Assembly: GCA_036898135.1 (NCBI GenBank)
Contig: CM072514.1
Location: 13,218,215 to 13,282,214 of the forward strand
Direction of reading: 5' to 3'
DNA from: Oncomelania hupensis
Taxonomy: Eukaryota; Mollusca; Gastropoda; Littorinimorpha; Pomatiopsidae
Length of the DNA stretch: 64,000 nucleotides
Translations under genes and position numbers: made by a program
Notes under the pieces: model-generated
The model's database searches: none
Told to the model about the DNA's origin: nothing
The model's input: only the letters and a program-made list of their open reading frames with translations
Shown here: positions 46,801 to 55,721 of the stretch, in pieces
Layout of the letters: every line of letters starts with the position of its first letter
Numbering within the stretch: the stretch's first letter is position 1

Positions 46801-49800
46801 TGGGAAAGAACTGACCCCTACAGACTCACAGTTTTGCTAACACCATGATCCCTGGGATAGAACTGACCCCTGCAGACTCACAGTTTCAAAGACGGCATAA
46901 TTGTTGCCCAAGTTCATGCCAGGCACTAGACCGGCGCCGCCAACCAGGCCAGCCCCGATGTTGCTGAGAATGTTGCCATACAAGTTCGGCATCACCAGAA
47001 CATCAAACTGCTGAGGGCGGGACACCATCTGCACACATCCAACAATCAGGTAGAGCACAGCTGTTCTGTGGCCTCAAAAAATATCAATCAATAAAACAAA
47101 CCCAAGAAGAAACTAGATCAATCTATCATCTCTCAATATAACAAGTTTGGAAATCATATTTCTCATAGTTTAGGGTCAAGGTCACTTCAAAATACCTAAA
47201 CTAACTGACTTTGGATGGCTCCAGTGACCTTCCTTGGAGTGAAGTTGACCAGTTGTGCATAGTATGTGTTTCTCATTGTTATCTATCATGCATCAAAGAA
47301 TAGTAAATTCAATATTAATAACATAGAAAACAGTAAAACTTTGCTTAAAATATTATTTTTTTTTACTAACATTTGTTGACCCTGTGACCTTGACCTTGAG
47401 GTGAAATCATTAATTCACTGATCATTTATGAGGTCTCATGGATATACATCATCTTACCAAGCTTGGTTGTAATAAGTTGAAATAGGTTCTGAGATAATAA
47501 TCCACTTGCAAGTTTTGAACAGATAGATGGACGGACACATTTTTTTCTGTTTTAAACTATTTAGAACTCATCTCACATAAATTTGCAAAAATATGGATTT
47601 TTTGGGGGGGAGGGGAGGGGAGAAGGGGGGCAGGAGGATGAAAGGGGAGGGGGGGCACATTGCACAGGCTAGCTCAGTCCGATAAGATATCTATTAGCAT
47701 GTTAGCCATTCTGTGAACAAAACTATCACCAGTTCGTCGTTTCTTGATTTAACAAAAATTGTTTTATGTCTAATGACAGGTCAGAATAAACATTTTTTTA
47801 TTTGTCTACTTTTTATTATGCCATTGTCCAACACCATATAATATTCCGATTGTTGGATCTATTACATGTCAATTGGCGAAATAAATTCCTGTTAATGTAT
47901 ATATTTATTTATTTTTCTCTACACATAGGATTGTCTACTAATGATTGTAATTATTTATTCTGGAAGCAGACATATTTGCTAGCTGTTATTATCAATAATC
48001 AAATCACTGAATGTGATGATTTATTCATCTCTTTTCTTTCATTCTCTACTTAGGTATTTATGTTTTATTAATTTTATTTTGAAAGCAGACATACCTGCAT
48101 GCTGGCGTTGTCAATGATCATATCGTTGAATGCAATGTCAGGATAATCTTTGGACACTTTCCTGCAGCTTTCCAAGAACAAACCGTCTGCCAGTTTCCTG
48201 TGAACACACATAACATGTTTCTTTATTAGTTATCAAAATAAAATATTATCACTAACATTTCAAACCTAGCAAGTCGTGAAGCCAAGTCTCCAAAATACTT
48301 TCTTCTGTTTGGGATTTGCGATCGGTTTAAATAATCAGGTGGGGTTTTATTTTTAACAAAGGCAAATATTAACAAGCTTCAATAAAAGTGATTCTGATTG
48401 TATGGAGCCGACAAAAAAAAACAGTAATGAAAACAAGAAATTTGTCGTACATAATGTTGGCCTTGTGAACCGCTGTGACCTTCTTGCGACCATTGCGAAC
48501 GGCAAAGTCAAACGCATAGCGAGCAATTCGTTCCGACTTGGTGGCTGTGATGATCTTATAGCTCTCCACCACGCCTGGCACGTTCTGAAATCCCACACAC
48601 ACAAATTAATTAATTTATTATTATTTCAAGTCAACTTCTGTAAAATGACACAAGCATACTCAATAAAACAAACTGCTAAGTGTTCCCAACAAAGGAAACT
48701 ACCAGATCAGAGGTAAAGATTCACACATCTACAGTTCTGCAGTTCATGGTTGTTGATAGCTAGAATTCTTTGAAATCAATGGCTGTTTAGTAGCAACTTC
48801 TTCAACACTGACAATCATCTCGCAGTGACAAGAGTACGCTACCAACGCACATTGCACAGGTTAGCTCAGTCCCGATATAAGATGACATCAGACCAAGACA
48901 GGCAATTGGCCATTATGAGGTGCTCTGGTCACTTTGAGATGAAATCAGGCATCAGCAATTACATCCTGCCCCTATAAGACATAAGACATCTTATTTCCCT
49001 TCAACTTTAACATCAAAGAAATCTTGGTGCGCATGGGGTACTCAGTTGTGTAAGCCTATATATGTAATTCGCTTATATTTATACAGAATAAAAAGCACAC
49101 AATAAAAGCAAGCAATCCTGCATGACAAACACAATCATACATACACATATACCTGCATCAACAACCTTCCGATACTAGGGTGGCTAAATTAATTATAGAT
49201 TAACACAATGTCTCATTACGGAATGACTAGAATTGACAAATTTGTATGTAGTAAAATAGTAGGCCTATGTTGCTCGTGTTTGCACACTTTATAGAGCGCG
49301 CGCACGCTTACACGAATAATGACATTACAGCATAATATATAACATAAATGATATATGTATTAGTTGTCACTAGACTGACTTTCTCTTTCTCACACACACA
49401 CCCACACACACACCCACATGACACATATTACGCATCATTATCCCACTCAGAGAGCGGTACCTTGCTAACACTGCTACCAATAATTAGAGGAAGACCGAAT
49501 TACTTAGAAGCTGCTAAGTCAACATTAAAGGGGGGAGGGGGCGATAAAGCGTAGCTGGCCTGGGGTGATTACACAACGCTTCGTTACGATACAGGGGAGA
49601 GGGTTGGGAGGGCCCGGCAAGCAAAGAAGGTGGGAGAGGGGGGTAAGGTAGTAGTGAAGGGCGGAAAGCGAGAGGGAGAATTAGGTGGTGGTGGGGGGTA
49701 CAGCGCTTATGTGGAGAAAGGGAAGGGGTGGTTGTGGAAGTGAGGGTGTTACAGGTTGGGGACCACAACATGTTTTGTTTGAAGCAAATGCAATACTATG

Positions 49801-50747
49801 TACACAAGTTATCAGCAGTTTGGAATAGAGAGTTACTTTTCAACCACCCTCAAAAGGCATGGTCACGCTTGTTGGAACTATGCTGTTCCACTCGCCTCAT
49901 GTTCCAACGATGAGTACTCGCCCTCTGTGTTTTCACGGATGAGGATGATGTCGATGTCGGTGTAACGTGCTTTGACGCCCTTGAACGTTCGGCACCACAC
50001 GATGTTGGTCCACAGGTCTAGCTGAGTTCTGTCCAACACACCAGATAACATCATACACAACACAACAAAGAAATCGTTGTGCACAATGCAGCGTGGGCAA
50101 GAAATCTCCTCACAGAACAATAATAGAGACAGAGAAATCATGACACGGAATACAAACAAGAATTATATTGCAGAGAAAAAGAATAAATGTCGCCCCACGC
50201 TAGAGAAAAGCCGCAATGCAGAATGAAAACAAATTTATACTAAAGTAAAAGCAAACTAAAATTTAGTCCTAGTGTCTTTTTATTTATTTATTTTTTAAAC
50301 TTATGTTAACGTTGTTTTCAATAGACCGAGTGAGCGAACAACTTGTGGACGTTTGGCCCTGTATAGGAATTGCCACAGGAACCTCAAGAAGAAGAAGAAG
50401 ACCAACAACAACTTGTATAGAGAGTTTTATTGAGGATTGCATTCAACTTTTTGAAACCAAATATAACTGTCTTTACTCTAAGTATTCACAAAGTTGCAAA
50501 CAGAGATGGGTTTGAACACCAATTACAATTGTAACCAAATAGATTACCTCAAAGCCACATTTATAGACCTGAACTGGGGATCATCAAACTTGGTTTCAAT
50601 ATTTCCTGAAAAAGACAACACAATTCTGTGTATAAATAAATGTCAATGAAGCATCTTAAACATTTCTACAACAGCTATATTATTTTATATATTTATTTAT
50701 TATTAATAGTATTGTTATTATCATTACTATCATTACTATCATTACTA

Positions 50748-50790
<43 letters not shown>

Positions 50791-53700
50791 CATCCTCATC
50801 ATCATCATCGTCATCAAACAATTTATGGGGACTAAATCCAATCTCTATTTTGTAAAACCTGATGACAGCAACCCCACCCAGCCTGACTTTCCCATCGGCT
50901 GAAAAACAGAAATGAGAGCTATGGTTCTAGAAAATGAGAGCACTTGCTATTTATAGAATCACATTTCCACAGCACTGACTGCTTCCCTTGCAAGATTAGA
51001 AAAGGTCCACTACAGTGAGAACAATTCTCCAAACACAATTCACAAGCATTAAAAACCTGGCCCAATGGCAGAAGAGGGGTACTTCTTCAGCCTCACTTTC
51101 ATCAGCTTCATGCGCATACATTATTGTCTGCTTGCACTTTTGAGCGACACGCCATTGTGGTTAGACTACTGTCAATCTAAAGAGCATGCGAAGCGCTCAA
51201 ATAACTGCAGTACATGGTGGCTAGCTTACTAACAGCCTAACTAACGACAAAGCCACCCCAGATGAACCTAGGGTAAGGCTAATCAACACTAACAAAGGAT
51301 CTGTTTGTTCATTTTAAATGGGTCATGGCGGTTCCGTTCTTTAAGACACACTTTCCTAGTGTTACATGGTATTTCTCAATAGTCGATTCATTAACTCGAA
51401 TTTGTTTATCCACACAGCCTGTTAACTCAGTAACAAAGCAGGAGTCACTGTATAAAGTTTTCCAACTTTATTCAGCAAATATTAACAACTGCATACAAGA
51501 TCACTTTCCGAAAATCACTACAAAGATAATCCCTACAAGCAGACAGTGCATTACTTATATACTAATATAGCCTCTCTGCGATCAAGAAAAAATGAGAACA
51601 TTCCAGCATGACGCAATAATACCCAATCAAAACAAAATTCCTTACCGGAATTACGCATTGTTTTACGTCATGGAACATTCTTTAGGTTAGAACAATCGCT
51701 TAGCTATTTTAGACACATCCGGAAACTTCAATTGATAATAAAAAAGTAGTTCCAGAAAATTTTGAACAACATCAACTGACGAAAATTATTAACATTATAC
51801 AAAACTTGTTTTAGCAACAGCTCAAAATCAAATCAAAAGTAAATACACACTATCATTGTGTGCTTTGCAAAACAAAATGATGGGATCTATGGTGCGCGTC
51901 TCAATCGTAACACCTACTAACTACAGGAATACCACAAGGTTAGGCAGGCTCTGGCAACCAAATTAGAACCTTTATTGTCCCAGAGCAAGTGGACCAGGAA
52001 CAATGATCTTAACAATAGTATATGAACACTACACAGGCAGCAGGACATCTACGCAACAGCTCGTCTTTATTGGACAAAGGCACAAACGAGCACATTACTG
52101 ACCTTTCAGAGCCACGCCATTCCTCTGTACAGAGAGCACAGCACTTCTCAGATTCTCAGGGCTGATGGTATCAGAGTTGATCTCCACAGTCTCAAAGTCA
52201 ATGGGGGCGCCGGCATATCTGAATAAAAACCACAATATTTACATAGTAATATACTAAAACTCCATGTCATCCATACGGCACTTGTCTAAATCAGTTGTCA
52301 TCTTGGGAGGTTTGAGTTAGATCCTGGTTTGAGCCAAGGCCTTGAGCAGCACTTTGAGCTAGTAAACGCTATATAACAAGTTCCATACATTCCTTCAGTG
52401 TTTTTAGCATATTTTATATTAATTTATACGCAACGGTCTGATGGACTAACATCCTAGAGGTTTTGTGTGTACGCATTTATATACTCGTCGCTCACACTAA
52501 AAGAAAGCCGGAATATTCAGCATGCCCAGTACTCTTAACTCACATACCTGAAAATTTCTTGGGTGTACTTAAGAAGTTCAGGTCCCACCCCATCTCCAGT
52601 CATCAGAGTGACGGTGTTACGACCTCCATACTTGGCAAAGGCGCCAGCCTGCGTTGCAAGTGTTACAGTTACATGCCCATGAATGCCTAATGAACTGGGG
52701 TATTATATATTATTACAATACCAATAATCCACTCTATTTTAACATTGTCAGTTTCATTTATGAATGTATAATTTTTCTTAATTATGTATATATATTTCAG
52801 GGTGTGGGGTGAGGTAAGAGGTGTTCACAGGTGGAGGTAAAGGTTTTTTCTTTAATTTAATTTTTAAATTTTTTATTTGTTGGGTGGGTGGGTGCAGAGA
52901 ATAAGTGCAGAGAAGACCAAAATGATGACCAACAACACCAATGGCATCAATACGGACATCAAAGTCCAAGGCCAATCCCTCAACACAGTGCATAGCTTCA
53001 AATATTTAGGAGCCATTGTATCAGACAATGGGTCCCGACAGGAAGTCTTCTCCAGGATCGCACAAACAACTGCTGCCCTGACAAGGTTGAAGCCCATTTG
53101 GAAAGACAGGACCATCAGTCTACATTCCAAAGTAAGACTGCTGCGCTCCCTTGTCATCTCCATCTTCCTATATGCTTGCGAAGCATGGACCCTCACGGCA
53201 GATCTCCAACGAAGAATACAAAGCATGGAGATGAGGTGCTACAGAAGACTTCTGGGCATTTCCTATACCCAACACATCACCAACGACGAAGTCCGACAGA
53301 CCATCACACAAGCCATTGGACAACACGATGACCTGCTAACAGTGGTGAAGAAACTGAAACTCCGATGGTATGGCCACGTCACCAGATCATCAGGCCTTGC
53401 AAAGACTATTCTGCAAGGCACAGTGCAAGGAGGTAGAAGAAGAGGGAGACCAAAAAAGAGGTGGGAGGACAACATTCGAGAATGGACTGGTTTGACACTG
53501 AGCGAAGTCATCAGGGCTGCTGAGGACAGAGAAAGATGGAGTATGCTGGTTAAACGATCATCTGTGGTGCCCCTACGACCTTCGGGTTACGGGACAGGAC
53601 AGGACAGGACAGGAGGGTGGGTGGGTTGGAAGGGAGTGAGGGGGGTGGTGTGGGAGGGGGAAGAGAGGGATGTTCACTTTGGTGAAAACATTACATTTTG

Positions 53701-54940
53701 AACTGTACTCAGTGTAATGGAGATTAAGTAATCATGACTTTAAAAAAAAGAATTAAAGCATCTGGATTATAAAAAATAAAAAAAATTAATAAAAAAAATC
53801 CTACATTTAAAAGCATAATTAATAAATGTAACATATCAATAGGAATACCTTTGTCTTATCCTACCCATTTCTTTCCCATTTTACAATAAAACAACAAAAC
53901 AAAACAAACTAAAAACTTTTACAGCAGCAGGTGGACCCACACACGAATAATCAATGATATTTAATATCAAACAATGCACCTGTGTAGTGGTCGCACCAGC
54001 TGTGGTGTACTTGTGACAGCCGGAGTTTCCTAACAGTGACAAGACCCCTTTCTTCCAAATCTGCAACAGAAAACATAATGTTGACGATTCAGGTTCAATG
54101 CAAACATCAGGCATATTGAAGAACTTGGAGTTGGATCAATGACCTCTGAGCTCCTCAGCTGTTTCAACCATCACAGCACACCTTACTCAGCACTCTATAC
54201 ACCATTCCTACTGGCCTTCAATCTCCAATCAATTTCTGGCACATCAACCCAGTTCTCAACGCTATTGTTAATGATCTCAAATGTCGATCATTGTTGCGAA
54301 CTCAAAAATGAAGGTGCATATATTGTATTGTAAAGATCAATGCAAAGAAAGTGCAAGAAGACAACAGGAAATACATGCAAGGCAAGTGTTTTAGATGTCT
54401 ACTGCAAATGTAATACATTCATACGACCCATGAATTTGACAAAATCTAAAAGCCATCTGGAGGTTGGTTCCATAGATTGTCACAAGTTTGTGAAGTTTGT
54501 GTCAGTATAGTATTACTGTTTGGAAATTTCTTTAAAATAGGCCTAAGGCTAAATTCTGACTTGACACCTTGTTATAAATGCAGTCTTTTGTAGTCTGTTG
54601 CAAACTGAACATTTAAAAGAAATAGTTTCGTCATTAACAGGTGTAATGGATGTGGCTTAATTTATAAAAGTAAAACTGAAACTGGTATGATATCACTCTC
54701 AGCATCCCTCTAATGCTATACCGTATATAAGTCTATATTAATATACAATAGAATTAGTTATCATTAATTTATTATGAATACACTCAACAACGTTTTTCGC
54801 GCAAATACATTCCTAACAATAAATAAAATACGCAAATATTATGTGCTTAAATTATCCTGCGTTTATTTCAAAATAAAGCATTGAAAAATGCATCGGAGGC
54901 TTACGGAATTCTGCAAAATTCGTCTTGAAACTAAAGCCAT
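40761..54940 (-). CDS. IDH3G: Isocitrate dehydrogenase [NAD] subunit gamma, mitochondrial (12 exons)
   Basis: This is a regulatory subunit of the mitochondrial NAD-dependent isocitrate dehydrogenase, which oxidises isocitrate to 2-oxoglutarate in the TCA cycle. Exons on the minus strand are 54905-54940, 53980-54060, 52548-52648, 52103-52218, 50548-50605, 49896-50028, 48451-48584, 48095-48197, 46882-47028, 44422-44516, 43247-43307 and 40761-40849. Together they give 1154 nt, about 385 residues, close to the usual family length near 393. All junctions keep phase. Visible family motifs in order are [76 protein letters not shown] and TPDIGG followed by TTSEVIQ. The TPDIGG...TTSE ending marks the gamma type; alpha and beta subunits end differently. 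The N-terminus is rich in R, K, S and L with no acid, as expected of a mitochondrial presequence. The 3' end is uncertain: exon 12 either splices at 40760 or reads on 12 codons to a stop. RFT1 lies divergently upstream. Confidence 0.96.
40922..41905 (+). mobile_element. LINE fragment with three tandem 196-bp units, in an IDH3G intron
   Basis: Units lie at about 40922-41117, 41118-41313 and 41314-41509, followed by a single LINE C-terminal frame to 41905. Each unit begins with the family's 3' tail in antisense (TATCCTGTCCTGTAACTCC) and continues with sense ORF2 sequence (AACAACTGCTGCCATGACA onward). The rest encodes [20 protein letters not shown] and [20 protein letters not shown]. Confidence 0.88.
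42351..43022. mobile_element. piggyBac-like MITE with TTAA ends, in an IDH3G intron
   Basis: The ends TTAACTCTTTCCCTGCCA and TGGCAGGGAAAGAGTTAA are perfect inverted repeats, so a TTAA duplication flanks a 14-bp terminal inverted repeat. Two copies of the palindrome CGACGATATATCGTCG lie near the right end (42945-42960, 42987-43002). There is no transposase, so it is non-autonomous. Kolobok also uses TTAA, so the superfamily is inferred. Confidence 0.85.
43247..43307 (-). CDS. IDH3G: IDH3G exon 11
   Basis: It encodes [20 protein letters not shown], the C-terminal helix. It has acceptor TTTCAG and donor GTTGGT and joins exon 12 in phase 0. Confidence 0.93.
44115..44186 (+). repeat. SINE-like tail with (ATT)n, in an IDH3G intron
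   Basis: GGTTTTGCGCTATAAAAATC precedes a short (TTA)n. Confidence 0.6.
44422..44516 (-). CDS. IDH3G: IDH3G exon 10
   Basis: It encodes [20 protein letters not shown] and [12 protein letters not shown], the adenine-binding NIANPT segment. Acceptor is GTGCAG and donor is GTCAGA, ending in phase 2. Confidence 0.97.
44756..45356 (+). repeat. Solo LTR of the same superfamily, in an IDH3G intron
   Basis: The 601 bp runs from TGTAAGG to GCAACA with a perfect 5-bp duplication CTTCT on both sides (44751-44755, 45357-45361). It matches the LTR at 51360-51912 in opposite orientation (GATTGAGACG...GCAC, TTTGATTTGATT). It carries three tandem 25-bp copies of its TATA region at 45100-45174. Confidence 0.9.
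45481..46660 (+). mobile_element. SINE-A with a minisatellite expanded inside it, in an IDH3G intron
   Basis: The left part (45481-45760) and right end (46595-46650) match the reference SINE-A at 55848-56281. Between them a stretch of the SINE is present about 23 times. Confidence 0.9.
45756..46628 (+). repeat. 38/34-bp minisatellite derived from SINE-A
   Basis: About 23 copies of GCAGCTTGAGTGAGATCCTG followed by TATGGGCCAGTGTTTTGA are present. The 34-bp variants lack one TGAG. Copies are nearly identical. The resulting 241-codon minus-strand open frame is a by-product of the repeat. Confidence 0.95.
46882..47028 (-). CDS. IDH3G: IDH3G exon 9: NAD/nucleotide-binding loop
   Basis: It encodes 49 codons including [20 protein letters not shown] and [14 protein letters not shown], the most conserved block of the family. 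Acceptor is GTGCAG, donor is GTGAGT, in phase 0 on both sides. Confidence 0.98.
47118..47545. repeat. Dispersed TGACCTT-rich repeat, copy 2, in an IDH3G intron
   Basis: It is collinear with 34,566-34,960. GTGACCTTGACCTTGAGG lies at 47,383-47,401. Confidence 0.75.
47588..47660 (+). other. G-run-rich tract, G-quadruplex candidate, in an IDH3G intron
   Basis: Many runs of three or more G lie within 70 bp. It is on the template strand for IDH3G. A second G-rich block with longer spacers lies at 49,530-49,740. Confidence 0.6.
48095..48197 (-). CDS. IDH3G: IDH3G exon 8
   Basis: It encodes [20 protein letters not shown] and [14 protein letters not shown], a region with the metal/substrate-binding type aspartate of MIIDN. 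Acceptor is TCACAG and donor is GTATGT. Confidence 0.97.
48451..48584 (-). CDS. IDH3G: IDH3G exon 7
   Basis: It encodes [20 protein letters not shown] and [14 protein letters not shown]. The lysine of the VHKAN motif is conserved. Acceptor is TTTCAG, donor is GTACGA, ending in phase 2 with the last base of Met in exon 8. Confidence 0.97.
49896..50028 (-). CDS. IDH3G: IDH3G exon 6: isocitrate-binding core, GC donor
   Basis: It encodes [19 protein letters not shown] and [21 protein letters not shown]. The family signature [10 protein letters not shown] is intact. The exon must end after the GAG of LEHE to join exon 7 in frame, so the donor is GCGAGT, a non-canonical GC splice donor at 49894-49895. 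Confidence 0.95.
50548..50605 (-). CDS. IDH3G: IDH3G exon 5 (58 nt micro-exon)
   Basis: It encodes [20 protein letters not shown], corresponding to the gamma-subunit segment just before LRTSLDLY in vertebrates. It has acceptor TTTCAG and donor GTAATC and is phase 1 to phase 2. Confidence 0.93.
50740..50815. repeat. (ATT)n-(ATC)n microsatellite in an IDH3G intron
   Basis: ATT followed by ATC units. Confidence 0.9.
51360..51912 (-). repeat. Solo LTR in an IDH3G intron
   Basis: The 553 bp runs from TGTTAC to GTAACA and is related to but diverged from the LTRs of the complete element. The flanks CCTAG and CCTAC differ at one base. No internal sequence is present. Confidence 0.87.
52103..52218 (-). 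CDS. IDH3G: IDH3G exon 4
   Basis: It encodes [20 protein letters not shown] and then RNGVALKG, matching the beta strand and helix after the GDGVGPE motif in the gamma subunit. It has acceptor TTCAG and donor GTCAGT and ends after one base of a glycine codon completed by exon 5. Confidence 0.95.
52290..52395 (+). mobile_element. SINE-A 3' fragment in an IDH3G intron
   Basis: GAGTTAGATCCTGGTTTGAG, CCTTGAGCAGCACTTTGAGC and the tail ACGCTATATAACAAG match SINE-A. Confidence 0.65.
52548..52648 (-). CDS. IDH3G: IDH3G exon 3: start of the Rossmann-like domain
   Basis: It encodes [20 protein letters not shown], the canonical N-terminal motif of decarboxylating dehydrogenases. Acceptor is CGCAG, donor is GTATGT, and the exon ends in phase 2. 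Confidence 0.96.
52897..53608 (+). mobile_element. LINE 3' fragment with (GGACA/GGATA)n tail, in an IDH3G intron
   Basis: An open frame of 274 codons holds the C-terminal part of a LINE ORF2: [71 protein letters not shown] and [19 protein letters not shown]. The 3' end is GGTTACGGGACAGGACAGG. It is 5'-truncated, with the reverse transcriptase core missing. It sits between IDH3G exons 2 and 3, antisense to that gene. Several other fragments in the window belong to this family. Confidence 0.9.
53980..54060 (-). CDS. IDH3G: IDH3G exon 2: presequence and linker
   Basis: Twenty-seven codons ([20 protein letters not shown] and onward) lie between acceptor TTGCAG and donor GTGCAT, in phase 0 on both sides. 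The exon is basic and hydroxylated with no recognisable catalytic motif, as expected for the cleaved and variable N-terminus of the family. Confidence 0.85.
54905..54940 (-). CDS. IDH3G: IDH3G exon 1: start codon and mitochondrial presequence
   Basis: Twelve codons read [12 protein letters not shown], then a donor GTAAGC. The exon ends in phase 0 and joins exon 2 in frame. The arginine-rich, acid-free sequence suits a mitochondrial targeting peptide. It was chosen because it is the only nearby ATG followed by a good donor in the right phase. The start is inferred; the later exons are certain. Confidence 0.75.
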
Positions 54941-55652
54941 GGTCCTTGCCGTTCTTGACAGAGAGTGACCTTCACCGTAAAGCGAAACTAGCACAAATTT
55001 TGGTACTCCGATTGAGAAAACTTTGTGAACAGTTTCAACAGAAATTATTTCTATACGACGTAAATAATTATTTATATTTTCAAAAATATATTTTAATGCA
55101 TATTTAATGCATATATAGTTACTTTGACTTTAAAAAATAAATAAAAATTATGTTCTACATTGGGTTCTTTCTATTCTACCAACTACTAACATCCGGAGAT
55201 AACTCAAGGGAACTTTCAGTTTTACTGTGTTGTAAACCTCGACATGCAGATAGGCATAGTTGTGAAAGAATTTGTGGGTTACATACTGTCTTACTACTTA
55301 CACTTGATCGTCATTGTTCCTTTTCGTATTCTATTGCTCCTTAGAATTGTTGTTTGGGACTAATATGATTCTATTCTTTCGCTTTATTATAAAGTATAAT
55401 AAACAAAGAACCATGTAAATTCATTACACTTACACTTAAGTATATCAACTTATATACTTGTGTTACAGTATAATGTATTGACCAATGACTTGCAGCCCGG
55501 GTTATGATCTAAGTACTTTCACAGTGTAAAGTATGTGATGTAGCCTAGTATAGATTTGAGTATTTTAGTTTCATTTATCAAATTAGGATGGTCGATTTTC
55601 AGATTTGCAGAAAAATTATAATTTTGATTGGTGAACAGCGGATGCCAGAAAG
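54941..55652. promoter_or_regulatory. Divergent IDH3G/RFT1 intergenic region, likely bidirectional promoter
   Basis: Only 712 bp separate the inferred IDH3G start codon (minus) from the RFT1 start codon (plus). No SINE, LINE or microsatellite is visible in it, although the flanks are full of them, which suggests constraint. It is AT-rich with no obvious TATA box at a useful distance. Transcription starts cannot be placed from sequence alone. Confidence 0.5.
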
Positions 55653-55721
55653 ATGACAATGAAGGCAGCCAATGTTTTGGCCAGTGCGGCCAGAGCAACA
55701 TCCTACAACATGCTCTTGCAG
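55653..55721 (+). CDS. RFT1: RFT1 exon 1
   Basis: It encodes MTMKAANVLASAARATSYNM then LLQ, followed by donor GTATAA in phase 0. The AAR...LLLQ pattern matches the RFT1 N-terminus. Confidence 0.85.

Noticed and set aside
52877..53701. A 274-codon open frame as a host gene
   Set aside because: It is the C-terminal part of a LINE ORF2, repeated at four other places in the window, with the family's (GGACA)n tail.
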